From: Candidatus Aegiribacteria sp.
Lineage (GTDB): Bacteria; Fermentibacterota; Fermentibacteria; Fermentibacterales; Fermentibacteraceae
Direction of reading: 5' to 3'
NCBI GenBank assembly: GCA_021107345.1
Contig: JAIOSX010000118.1
Location: forward strand, 1-13,916
DNA: 13,916 nucleotides
Each line of letters starts with the position of its first letter. Position 1 is the first letter of the stretch. The notes beneath the pieces were generated by a model. The model had not been told where the DNA came from, searched no databases, and worked only from the letters and a program-made list of their open reading frames with translations. Of the stretch, positions 6,646-13,887 are shown piece after piece. A program made the translations under genes and the position numbers.

Positions 6646-8424
6646 ATGAAGGTGCTTACTCCATTTCTGCTGCTTCTGTTTATGCCTTCGGCTGTGCATG
6701 CAGCATTCACGGAACCTGTAGTGGATTCCATATACGTTTCCGGTACTATTCCCGTATCGGAGCACAAACTCCTTAAAGGAACCGGACTTCACACAGGGGA
6801 ATCCCTTCTCAGAGTAACGCCGGACCAGGTAACAGATGGTATCATTGCGAACCTTAACAATATAGGATACCTTGATGCTGTAGTAACCGTCCAGTGGCCC
6901 CTCTGGGATGACGAGAATAATATCGTGAGAATTTCCATCGAGGCTGGAAGAAGGAGTCTTCTTTCCGGTCTCGTATTCAACGGTGCGATGATTTGTTCTG
7001 CTGATTCAATGGCCACGTTTTATCCCGGAACTCCGGGCGAACCCATAACACCCGGAGATACTCTCGCGTTCAGAAATTCAGTACTCGATCTGTACGATGA
7101 AAGAGGCTACATCCATTCATCAATAGACATTGAGCTTCTAAGCATGAGTGAAACAGGTGGAGAGAGTGGTTACCGTGCAGTGGAATGCAATATCGATGAG
7201 AATGAACAAGTATTTCTCGGCAGTGTTTCCGTTTCAGGGCTGGAAACTGTTCGCAGTACGGTTATTACAAGAGAGATACTGATCCAGCCCGGTGATTCCC
7301 TGAATATGGAACTCCTAAGGCAGTCCATCAGCAATATATACCGACTTGGTCTTTTCCAGGATGTCAGGTTCTCCTACAGCCAGGATGAGAATGACAACAG
7401 TATCGTCAACCTTGACATATCCTTGAGTGAAAGCAGATACAGAAGAATAGATCTGGGTACAGGCTACGTATCACCATCGGCTGTCTTCGGCAGTGTCACA
7501 TGGCTTCACCCCAACATCATGGGGAACAATCAGAGATTATCCATAGGTATTTACATGATGGAATACTTCGGTTCCTTGGACGGGCGGAAGATAGAACCTT
7601 CGATTATTTACGAGGAACCCTGGTTTTTATCAACAAGATGGAAATGGCAGCTGAAGCTGGGCTACCTCTACTTTTTCACTCCGGGTATCAGACAGAGAAG
7701 TTATTCAATAACATCTACATTTGCAAGGGACATCACGGAACATCTGAGGTTTACGATAGGATACAGTCTTGAGTACGAGAAGTACAACGAATGGGTGGAT
7801 AGCGGATTCACTACTTCCGACTGGCGGACAACCTCCAGTATCATGTCAACCATTGTACACGATACAAGAAGTCCCTTACTTGACCCCCTGCGGGGACACT
7901 GGATGATGGGGGCAGGAAAACTCTCAGGAGGTGTCCTCGGCGGAAGCGATTACTACAGGATTTCCACTGAAGCCAGAACTTATTTTCCACTTAGCAACGA
8001 TTTTATACTCGCCGGCCGCCTGAGGCTTGGGGGCTCGTTTCCTTATGGTGATGACACCACCGTACCTCCGGACGACAGGTTTTATCTTGGGGGAGGAACT
8101 ACAGTCCGGGGTTATCCTTTCAATTCACTGGGTCCGAAGGACGGTGATGGAAACCCAATAGGAGGAAGGCTTGAGATTCTTGGGAATTTCGAGATCCGGA
8201 CCAGGATAGTCGGAAACCTTGGAACTGTTCTGTTCGTGGATGCCGGTGGACTCTGGAACGCATTCAATGAGGTTAATCTTGAGACGGCAGGCTTTGGAAC
8301 GGGATTCGGACTCCGTTACCATACAGTTTTCGGTCCACTGAGACTTGATTACGGCTTCGCGCCTACCTGGAGGAATTCCCTCAAGAGAGGAAAGATATAC
8401 ATCGGGATAGGTCATGCTTTTTAG
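6646..8424 (+). CDS. tamA: TamA-like Omp85-family outer-membrane assembly protein
   Basis: A 592-residue protein. The ATG at 6646 is chosen because it begins a typical signal peptide (MKVLTPFLLLLFMPSAVHA), whereas the upstream in-frame TTG would add a polar stretch. Three POTRA domains follow at about 26-99, 104-187 and 189-262; the third is clearest (GSVSVSGLE...IYRLGLFQDVRFSY). Residues 265-592 form the Omp85 beta-barrel with FYLGGGTTVRGYPF. VRGY (487-490) is the lid-loop motif that reaches into the barrel, and the chain ends in Phe, as outer-membrane barrels do. Three POTRAs and nearly 590 residues match TamA rather than BamA (five POTRAs, about 800). tamB lies 27 bp downstream. Role: inserting or assembling outer-membrane proteins with TamB. 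A general BamA-family paralogue is the alternative. Confidence 0.88.
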   Translation: MKVLTPFLLLLFMPSAVHAAFTEPVVDSIYVSGTIPVSEHKLLKGTGLHTGESLLRVTPDQVTDGIIANLNNIGYLDAVVTVQWPLWDDENNIVRISIEAGRRSLLSGLVFNGAMICSADSMATFYPGTPGEPITPGDTLAFRNSVLDLYDERGYIHSSIDIELLSMSETGGESGYRAVECNIDENEQVFLGSVSVSGLETVRSTVITREILIQPGDSLNMELLRQSISNIYRLGLFQDVRFSYSQDENDNSIVNLDISLSESRYRRIDLGTGYVSPSAVFGSVTWLHPNIMGNNQRLSIGIYMMEYFGSLDGRKIEPSIIYEEPWFLSTRWKWQLKLGYLYFFTPGIRQRSYSITSTFARDITEHLRFTIGYSLEYEKYNEWVDSGFTTSDWRTTSSIMSTIVHDTRSPLLDPLRGHWMMGAGKLSGGVLGGSDYYRISTEARTYFPLSNDFILAGRLRLGGSFPYGDDTTVPPDDRFYLGGGTTVRGYPFNSLGPKDGDGNPIGGRLEILGNFEIRTRIVGNLGTVLFVDAGGLWNAFNEVNLETAGFGTGFGLRYHTVFGPLRLDYGFAPTWRNSLKRGKIYIGIGHAF

Positions 8425-8439
8425 AATCAGGAACTCTCC

Positions 8440-8444
8440 GGAGG
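8440..8444 (+). promoter_or_regulatory. Ribosome binding site of tamB
   Basis: GGAGG lies 7 bp before the ATG at 8452, inside the 27 bp tamA-tamB gap. It fixes the tamB start and supports cotranscription with tamA. Confidence 0.7.
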
Positions 8445-8451
8445 CTCTTGC

Positions 8452-11400
8452 ATGAGCAAAAAGCATGTACTTGCCGTATGGTCCAGGGTAGTAGTACTCG
8501 GGCTGCTGTTCCTGGTTCTGTCTCTTTACATACTTCTTGCCAGCGGGTTTCTGGGGGATGTTCCGGGAAACATTATAGGCAGCATCGTTTCGGATGACAG
8601 CTTCACCCTGACCTTTAAAGGGCTGCATACCGATATTTTCTGGAATACATCCGCAGACTCAGTCATAGTCACGGATCCCGAAGGCCTGGTGGTTGCTGTA
8701 ACCGGTATTCAGATAGACGGAAATCTTCTTGATTACCTTTTAAGCGGCCATGTTGATCGGATACTGGTTGACAGGCTGAATATCCATCTTGCTCCCGATC
8801 CGGTTGTACCCCACGATCAACTCGAGCTTGTATCCATCCTTAATAATATCGACACAGGAATAGCTGCCAGCACCGACAGGTTGTATCTTCGGTACGGCAT
8901 AATAACTGAGTCCACGGGTACCATCATCGATTCAATGTACATTGATGCTTCCATTGAAAGAATATTCGGAGTAGCATTGAATGTTGATTCCTCGGGGATT
9001 TATCTCCCCGGTTTCGGCGGTATTTGTGGATGCGGACTTCTGCGTATGAACGGCGGCAATGTCACCACAGACGGTTTTACTGGAACTGCCGTACCCGGTT
9101 CACTGTTGATTACCGGAATCCTTTCCGGCTCAGAGGGAACTCTGGATGTTGAACTTTCCGGAAGTGTTGGTACTTCATCCTACGATATACCGGTTGATCT
9201 GTCGGTTTTTCTCGAGGGCAGCCTGAAAGGAAAACTGTCGGATCTCAAGGCTGAACTGGCACTTTCCAGCGGAAGCGCGGTTATGTTCGGAAATGAAGCG
9301 TCCTTTGAAGTTGATACTCTTTCAGCTGATCTTCAGGATATCACTGTAGGAAATCTGTACCTTGTAACAGATGATGCCGAACTGAATTTTGACGGTGAAT
9401 TTGATATTGAATCTTTTGAATGGAGTGCCGTATTACACCTGAACATGACGAATACCGACATTTCAGAATATCTGACGCAGTTCTCAACCACCGACGTTAC
9501 CGGTTCTGTTTCCGCGGAATGTAGAGGAACAGGATACTCCGGTCTGAACGGCGCAGTGACAGTCGATCTCGCCGAATCATCCTCGGAAATAGTTGATGTC
9601 TCAACGCTCCATATAGACGCGATCCTGTCAGACAACTCCTTCAGCCTGGATGGATCGGTAGGCAGCAGCAGCGGGAAGGTTTCATTCACAGGTAACGGAT
9701 ACCTGGGACCGGGATGGACTCCGGAATCATGGACAATGCGAGCTGACGGCGAGATAAACGATCTTGCATTTCTAAGGGAATTCTGTATCAGTGAATGTCC
9801 GGATATAGCCTCCGCGTATTTTTCATTGAACGGAACCGGTACAAGATTCGGTATGAATATCCGGGGCAATGCGGGAGTAAGAGAGCTTGAAATACAGGGA
9901 ATGTCGGCCGAAAGGGTGTCCCTTGATGGCTCGCTGAATTACTCCACCAGGAATGTCATCGATGGAATTTCCACCGGGATGAGTTTCGATGGCATCGTTG
10001 AAGTTCTTGGATTTTCAGCTGAAGGAGTATCAGCCGACACTGCATCCGTGGAGGGAGCTTTCAGCATGGCCGGCCGCAATATGACAGCGGACGCATCCCT
10101 TCTGATAGACAGCCTCAGAGTGATCTCGGACGTTTTCCATACAACAGCGGAAATAAAGCTGGATGGGGATGATATTAGAATAGACGGTTTAACGTTTGCC
10201 GGTTCTTCTGACCGTGTATATACGGCTGAAATGAAAGTGGAGACAGGCGACACGACCTTCTTCAATATGGAAGAGATAAGGGCTAACCATTCCAAACTGA
10301 GAGTAATCACCGCTGGAGAATTATCTGGATTTGTTGAGAACGGCATAATTACTCTGGATACACTATGGCTGGACCCTCCAGTAGGCGATTTTGCAATGTC
10401 CGGTATCCTCAGCGACAAAGAAACTGAAATACATGCTGACATAGTGAACTTCGATCTCAGCACCTTCAGTACATTCTCCGGTTTGCCGGCTGATATGTCT
10501 GGAGTCGGCAACTTCAGTATCTTGTATCAGATGGATGCAGCCGGTGTTCAAGGCTCCATTACAGGACACATATCGGATCCGGTGTACGGCCAGTTCAGGA
10601 TGGATAGCGTAACCGTTGATGTCTCTGCAAGTGACAACACATTTGATGTAAACGGGATATATGCGTGGCACAACGGTGTAAGATCCGGCCTGCAAATGGA
10701 GGCCAGGGATATCTGGACCGGAACAGATGTCGTTCTGCTTGTCGACAAGATTCAGTGGCTGGAGCTTGAAGTTAACAATATCGGCGACTGGCTGTTCTAT
10801 ATCCTTCCATTACCGTTTAGAACCATGGGGGCAAGTGTCTCCGCAAGGATTGAGTATGAAAGGCATAACGGGGATTACACTTTTGAAATGCAGGCATCCG
10901 CAAGAATAAGCCGCCTGTACATCACCATGCTTGGAATTGAACTGCCCAACGTGAATTTCTACTTCAATTATCCTGATTCCACTGAAAGGGGATACAACGC
11001 CCGGCTTACGCTGGGTTCCGGCAGTGAGACCGCGGGTAACTTTTCCTCCAGCTGGCAGGCTGATATCGTCAGCATTATCCCCTTTGAACTTGGCGATTAC
11101 AACCTCAATTCCACCCTTTCGGATATGGAGATAGCCATACCCGGAATGGGAGCGGTTATCTGTTCCGGAGGGTTGTTCTCAAGTGGAACCGGATTGAATG
11201 AAAGGCCACTTCTTCTGGGCAAGGTTAGAATTCTGGAAGGCGCGGTAGGTGTTCCTCAATCTGTGAGTTCCTCCCCGTCCGGGGGTTCCGGGGAAATGCC
11301 ATTCGATCTTTCCATAGACGTGTCCGGAACCGGGGATCTGTGGTTCAGGACGAATTTCGCTGACATTGAGATGGCACTGAAACTCAGAATATTCACCCTT

Positions 11401-12057
11401 GAACGAAAACCGACGATGAACGGATACGTATCGGCCGTAAGAGGTAGAATTACACTGCTTCAGAGGGATTTCCAGATAACTGAAGGAAGAGTAAATATCA
11501 TACAGGGAAATCCCCCCATCATGCAGTTGAACGTAACAGCAGAAACCAAGGTACGCAGCATAATAAGCCACGAGGAATACATTATCACAATTCTGATTAC
11601 CGGAGACCTGGATAATCTCGAGATCACACTTACCGGTCAGGGTCCATCGGGTCTGGTATCTCAGGAGGATATTCTTACTCTACTGGCAGTCGGGCTCACC
11701 TACAGCGAGATGCAGCAGTTGAACTCCGGCGCTATTAGATCTGAGGTTGAGAATGTAGCCCAGACGATGCTTGGAAGCCTTCTTGCCCGGAATCTCAGGC
11801 ATGAGATCGGTCTTGATACATTCGAGATATCTCCAGAGCTTCTTTCCGATACAACAAGCCTTGTACTCAATGTGGGAAAATACGTACTCCCGGATCTTTA
11901 CGTATCATACAAGGACGACGTGTTCTCCGCTGACCCCGGAACTGTCAGCGCCCAGTACCTTTTCAGTCCTGATTTCTACGTTGAGGGAACGACCAGAACC
12001 ACAATACATGGATCCCAGGAACCCACCATGGAACTGCATTACACCATAAGGTATTAA
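8452..12057 (+). CDS. tamB: TamB-like translocation/assembly module protein (DUF490)
   Basis: A 1201-residue AsmA/TamB-family protein. Residues 12-34 form one N-terminal membrane anchor. About 1000 residues of alternating polar/hydrophobic beta repeats (many G, S, D, V and L) follow, as in the long periplasmic groove of TamB and related bridge proteins that span the envelope and carry lipid or help outer-membrane protein assembly. The TamB C-terminal domain starts near residue 870. It has LGKVRILEGAV (from about 922), GYVSAVRGRITLLQRDFQI, GPSGLVSQEDILTLLAVGL (from about 1064) and a last strand ending in HYTIRY. These are the family hallmarks. The partner TamA-like gene is directly upstream. 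Length is close to the 1259 residues of E. coli TamB. No charged transmembrane or enzyme motif was seen. Confidence 0.9.
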   Translation: MSKKHVLAVWSRVVVLGLLFLVLSLYILLASGFLGDVPGNIIGSIVSDDSFTLTFKGLHTDIFWNTSADSVIVTDPEGLVVAVTGIQIDGNLLDYLLSGHVDRILVDRLNIHLAPDPVVPHDQLELVSILNNIDTGIAASTDRLYLRYGIITESTGTIIDSMYIDASIERIFGVALNVDSSGIYLPGFGGICGCGLLRMNGGNVTTDGFTGTAVPGSLLITGILSGSEGTLDVELSGSVGTSSYDIPVDLSVFLEGSLKGKLSDLKAELALSSGSAVMFGNEASFEVDTLSADLQDITVGNLYLVTDDAELNFDGEFDIESFEWSAVLHLNMTNTDISEYLTQFSTTDVTGSVSAECRGTGYSGLNGAVTVDLAESSSEIVDVSTLHIDAILSDNSFSLDGSVGSSSGKVSFTGNGYLGPGWTPESWTMRADGEINDLAFLREFCISECPDIASAYFSLNGTGTRFGMNIRGNAGVRELEIQGMSAERVSLDGSLNYSTRNVIDGISTGMSFDGIVEVLGFSAEGVSADTASVEGAFSMAGRNMTADASLLIDSLRVISDVFHTTAEIKLDGDDIRIDGLTFAGSSDRVYTAEMKVETGDTTFFNMEEIRANHSKLRVITAGELSGFVENGIITLDTLWLDPPVGDFAMSGILSDKETEIHADIVNFDLSTFSTFSGLPADMSGVGNFSILYQMDAAGVQGSITGHISDPVYGQFRMDSVTVDVSASDNTFDVNGIYAWHNGVRSGLQMEARDIWTGTDVVLLVDKIQWLELEVNNIGDWLFYILPLPFRTMGASVSARIEYERHNGDYTFEMQASARISRLYITMLGIELPNVNFYFNYPDSTERGYNARLTLGSGSETAGNFSSSWQADIVSIIPFELGDYNLNSTLSDMEIAIPGMGAVICSGGLFSSGTGLNERPLLLGKVRILEGAVGVPQSVSSSPSGGSGEMPFDLSIDVSGTGDLWFRTNFADIEMALKLRIFTLERKPTMNGYVSAVRGRITLLQRDFQITEGRVNIIQGNPPIMQLNVTAETKVRSIISHEEYIITILITGDLDNLEITLTGQGPSGLVSQEDILTLLAVGLTYSEMQQLNSGAIRSEVENVAQTMLGSLLARNLRHEIGLDTFEISPELLSDTTSLVLNVGKYVLPDLYVSYKDDVFSADPGTVSAQYLFSPDFYVEGTTRTTIHGSQEPTMELHYTIRY

Positions 12058-12073
12058 CAAGAATCGGATAATT

Positions 12074-12181
12074 ATGTTGCTCATATGTTTACTATTATCC
12101 TCACCGGTTCCTCTAAATATCCCGGAGGGAAGCTGGCTTTCCCCAGAGTACACCCTGGTTGAGGACTGCTGCAATCCCTGA
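12074..12181 (+). pseudogene. Short secreted-protein start, probably a truncated gene
   Basis: A 35-codon ORF begins 16 bp after the tamB stop. It reads MLLICLLLSSPVPL, a compact signal-peptide-like start, then IPEGSWLSPEYTLVEDCC before a TGA at 12179. The pattern IPxGSWxxxxYxLVE resembles the first mature residues of secreted or outer-membrane proteins that open with a VPxxSWxYxxIERL-type segment. The frame then stops, and the minus-strand toxin gene ends only 12 bp further on. The simplest reading is the 5' remnant of a third gene of the tamAB operon, cut off when the toxin-antitoxin cassette entered. It could instead be a real small peptide or chance. No strong ribosome site is visible. 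Confidence 0.4.
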
Positions 12182-12193
12182 CGAGCTGATATA

Positions 12194-12823
12194 TCAGAGC
12201 AGTACGATTGAATGTGCGGCACGGATAAAAAAGGCTTTGCATTCTTCCCATTTGAAGGGTACAAGCATCCGGGGCACGGGTTCCTTTTCCGCATCCTCGA
12301 AGTATGTCAGGCTTTTAAGAATATTGTAAGTGTTTATCCTGGATGCACCGTACTTGTCTGGAAGAAGTCGGAAATATTCCTGCAGCGTAGTCTCTCCACG
12401 AAGAATGGTATAGAGGTCTATAAAGTCCTTTCGACTACCTCTGTTACAGATTGCCAGGAGTTTCATCAGGGCGATCTCACGTATATCCGCAATCCTGAAG
12501 CTGCGGTATCTGATTCCCTTGAAGATGAAGGGAGAATCAGCTCGAAAGAATGACAGCTTCGTACCTCGAAAGAGTACAGTCAGAGTATGTGATGCCTCTT
12601 GAAGGGTTTCGTAGGTTCCGTAGCATAGAAGTTTCTCATGCAGTTCTCTTGCGTCCGTGAGATCGGTTCTGAAAAAGTCAAAATCGTCTGAAATCCTGTG
12701 ACCCAATTGCAGAGCAAGACCAGTTCCACCTGCCAGAATCCAGTTCTCAAACAAGGATGAAGGATCGGATTCAAATTGCTTCAGTAGTTCCAGGCTGTTT
12801 TTCGTGAGGACTTTTTCATGCAT
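12194..12823 (-). CDS. AbiEii/AbiGii-like nucleotidyltransferase toxin
   Basis: A 209-residue protein of the nucleotidyltransferase AbiEii/AbiGii toxin family (DUF1814). Residues 31-51 read AGGTGLALQLG, then HRISDDFDFF: the GG(S/T) active-site turn and the D-x-D metal site of the polymerase-beta fold. IADIREIALMKL (111-122) and RGSRKDFIDLY (128-138) are the second conserved block, with the Lys/Asp pair usual in the family. Characterised relatives transfer nucleotides to RNA or proteins and block translation; the target here is unknown. It is shorter than lactococcal AbiEii (about 300 residues). GAGGG lies 8 bp before the ATG, and the gene overlaps the upstream antitoxin by 43 bp, so the two are translationally linked. 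Confidence 0.87.
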   Translation of the reverse strand: MHEKVLTKNSLELLKQFESDPSSLFENWILAGGTGLALQLGHRISDDFDFFRTDLTDARELHEKLLCYGTYETLQEASHTLTVLFRGTKLSFFRADSPFIFKGIRYRSFRIADIREIALMKLLAICNRGSRKDFIDLYTILRGETTLQEYFRLLPDKYGASRINTYNILKSLTYFEDAEKEPVPRMLVPFKWEECKAFFIRAAHSIVLL

Positions 12824-13302
12824 GGAATACCCTCTTTCTTCAGAATGTTGTTCCAGAAAACCCTTGTTCTCGGGGACAGCCTTGAGGATTCCTGAACAGA
12901 TTCGAGGAATCGATCACGGCCGATGAGAATCTGAATTGAATATATATCTTCCAGCTGTCCTGATTCCAGCACTCTTTCCACTGCCCATACAGGATAATCA
13001 TCCAGCATCTCCTGATTTAAATCGCAGTCCCAGAACAACCGCTTAAGACAGCGAATAATTTCAGATTTACTCATTTCCGTTCTACAGGTTTCCTCATTGG
13101 GAATGAAATCGATCTCCAGTCTACAACCCAGAGCTATAGCGAGCTTTCTCAGAGTTGAGACCTCGAATCTTGTCCAGTCGTTCTCGTATCTTGATAGCGT
13201 AGCAGGTGAGGTATCAGCCAGCCTGGCAAGTTCTGAAAGGGAAAATCCGCACTCCAGTCTTCGCTTCCTGAGTTTTTCTGAAATGGACAATTCATTCTTC
13301 AT
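12781..13302 (-). CDS. XRE-type antitoxin/repressor with extra C-terminal domain
   Basis: A 173-residue protein from the ATG at 13302. The frame extends to a TTG at 13344, but the promoter described here would place transcription start at or beside the 13302 ATG, so the shorter form is preferred. Residues 7-60 are a Cro/CI-type helix-turn-helix (ISEKLRKRRLECGFSLSELARLA, then SPATLSRYEND). Residues 80-155 hold a second small domain with WAVERVLESGQLEDI and RLSPRTRVFWNNIL. This is a pattern I associate with small winged-helix-like domains of the DUF6922 sort found in nucleotidyltransferase cassettes (recalled, not searched). It is presumed to neutralise the downstream nucleotidyltransferase and repress its own promoter. 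The canonical AbiEi antitoxin is a winged helix without an XRE domain, so this is a variant pairing. Confidence 0.85.
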   Translation of the reverse strand: MKNELSISEKLRKRRLECGFSLSELARLADTSPATLSRYENDWTRFEVSTLRKLAIALGCRLEIDFIPNEETCRTEMSKSEIIRCLKRLFWDCDLNQEMLDDYPVWAVERVLESGQLEDIYSIQILIGRDRFLESVQESSRLSPRTRVFWNNILKKEGIPCMKKSSRKTAWNY

Positions 13303-13304
13303 GC

Positions 13305-13324
13305 TATTATCATAGATGATAATA
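13305..13324 (-). promoter_or_regulatory. Perfect 9-2-9 inverted repeat, likely antitoxin operator
   Basis: TATTATCAT and its exact reverse complement ATGATAATA are separated by AG. The repeat lies 2 bp before the ATG at 13302 and covers the predicted -10 box. This position and symmetry are what an XRE-family dimer needs to repress its own promoter. Confidence 0.75.
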
Positions 13325-13337
13325 TTTGATTCGTCAA
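13309..13337 (-). promoter_or_regulatory. Near-consensus sigma70 promoter of the XRE/AbiEii-like cassette
   Basis: Read on the minus strand: TTGACG (+ strand positions 13337-13332), 17 bp spacer, TATGAT (13314-13309). Only six bases separate the -10 box from the ATG at 13302, so transcription would start at or within a base or two of that ATG, giving a leaderless mRNA. No Shine-Dalgarno is available for this ATG, which fits. Confidence 0.7.
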
Positions 13338-13363
13338 ACTGCAATTATGCAGTGGGTATTAAG

Positions 13364-13429
13364 ATGAATTGGAGTTGCCTGCTCACCCTAACACTGCTGA
13401 TTCTTCTCCTCATACAGCATTTGCGATGA
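13364..13429 (+). CDS. Possible 21-residue hydrophobic peptide
   Basis: An ORF of 21 codons reads MNWSCLLTLTLLILLL then IQHLR and stop. It is one hydrophobic helix with a basic end, the form of type I toxin peptides or small membrane proteins. The ribosome site is poor (GGGTATT before AAG-ATG). It may be chance, or a leftover signal sequence of a broken gene. Low confidence. Confidence 0.15.
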   Translation: MNWSCLLTLTLLILLLIQHLR

Positions 13430-13442
13430 AAGGACATACAGC

Positions 13443-13592
13443 TCAATGCAATGACCTGGCAATGCGAAAGCCATGGTCTTTAAAGCTGAAGTCGGGTTTG
13501 AAGCCGCCGCGATTTGCGGACCGGTGGTAAGGGGGAGTAACGTGCCAGCTGCCGCCACGGAAGACGCGAGCGGAACCCGAACCCCACTTGCA
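13443..13592 (-). pseudogene. Orphan C-terminal fragment of an FGE/SUMF1-type (C-type lectin fold) protein
   Basis: On the minus strand, 49 codons ending at the TGA (13443-13445) read CKWGSGSARVFRGGSW, then HVTPPYHRSANRGG, FKPDFSFKDH and GFRIARSLH. RGGSW, RSANR and GFR(I/L)AR are the closing signature of formylglycine-generating-enzyme/sulfatase-modifying-factor domains. The frame stays open only to a TAA at 13668-13670 and has no ATG, and the remaining 200 or so residues of the domain are not found in any nearby frame. It is therefore a broken gene or a moved 3' end. The same C-terminal region is the variable region of many diversity-generating-retroelement targets; no reverse transcriptase is in the window. 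Identity of the motif is strong; origin is uncertain. Confidence 0.72.
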
Positions 13593-13822
13593 GCCGCACA
13601 AGCTGCCTTGAATCAGAAGAAAGATTCTGATGGTACATGATGCGTCAATTAAAGAGGAACTCCTTTCTTATCCGAGACTCCGTCCTCTCTTCTGGTCCAT
13701 CTACTGACAAGGCTGAGAAATGAGCTGTCTATTCCATCGGGTTCTCTTATCGTAATATCCAGAGATATGGATCTTCCTGCTCTTGTGAATACCGGAGTAC
13801 ATTTACTCTGGAACAGCAAGGA
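13593..13822. other. Non-coding or decayed spacer
   Basis: Between the FGE fragment and the YefM promoter I see no convincing gene. An 85-codon minus-strand frame (13649-13906) runs through it, but it overlaps the YefM promoter and start and has no recognisable motif. A 7 bp stem with 6 nt loop (ATCAGAA 13612-13618, TTCTGAT 13625-13631) lacks a T-run and is not a clear terminator. Confidence 0.4.
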
Positions 13823-13851
13823 TTGACATTGCTTTACCTCGATCATATTAC
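13823..13851 (+). promoter_or_regulatory. Sigma70-type promoter of the YefM-like antitoxin
   Basis: TTGACA (13823-13828), a 17 bp spacer and TATTAC (13846-13851) form a strong promoter match. It lies 36 bp before the ATG at 13888 and directly before the TGTACA-type operator. Confidence 0.7.
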
Positions 13852-13871
13852 ATGTACATAAAGTAGTACAT
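13852..13871 (+). promoter_or_regulatory. TGTACA-type double operator for a Phd/YefM antitoxin
   Basis: A perfect TGTACA core at 13853-13858 sits inside the palindrome ATGTACAT. A second core, AGTACA (13865-13870), has five of six bases matching, and the two centres are exactly 12 bp apart. Outer arms ATGTAC and GTACAT are also an inverted pair. E. coli yefM-yoeB is described as using paired TGTACA cores with a 12 bp centre spacing, so this fits autoregulation by the downstream gene. Confidence 0.65.
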
Positions 13872-13887
13872 ATTGAGGAGGTGTAGA

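Noticed and set aside
9333..9869. Long minus-strand frames inside tamB, such as the 178-codon one here and the 190-codon one at 9939-10511
   Set aside because: They are shadows of the continuous 1201-codon TamB frame, with no motif of their own.
12186..12197. Perfect 12 bp palindrome CTGATATATCAG at the toxin stop codon
   Set aside because: Short, with no T-run for a terminator and no second copy; it may be chance, although it lies near the proposed insertion boundary.
13303..13344. Upstream TTG start extending the XRE antitoxin by 14 residues
   Set aside because: The extension would place the near-consensus promoter and the perfect inverted repeat inside the coding sequence.
13540..13565. 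GTGCCAGCTGCCGCC resembles the 16S rRNA 515 region
   Set aside because: The match stops after about 14 bases and the stretch is explained as the RGGSWH codons of the FGE fragment on the minus strand; no rRNA context exists.
13612..13631. Hairpin ATCAGAA/TTCTGAT
   Set aside because: A 7 bp AT-rich stem without a T-tract; too weak to call a terminator or element end.
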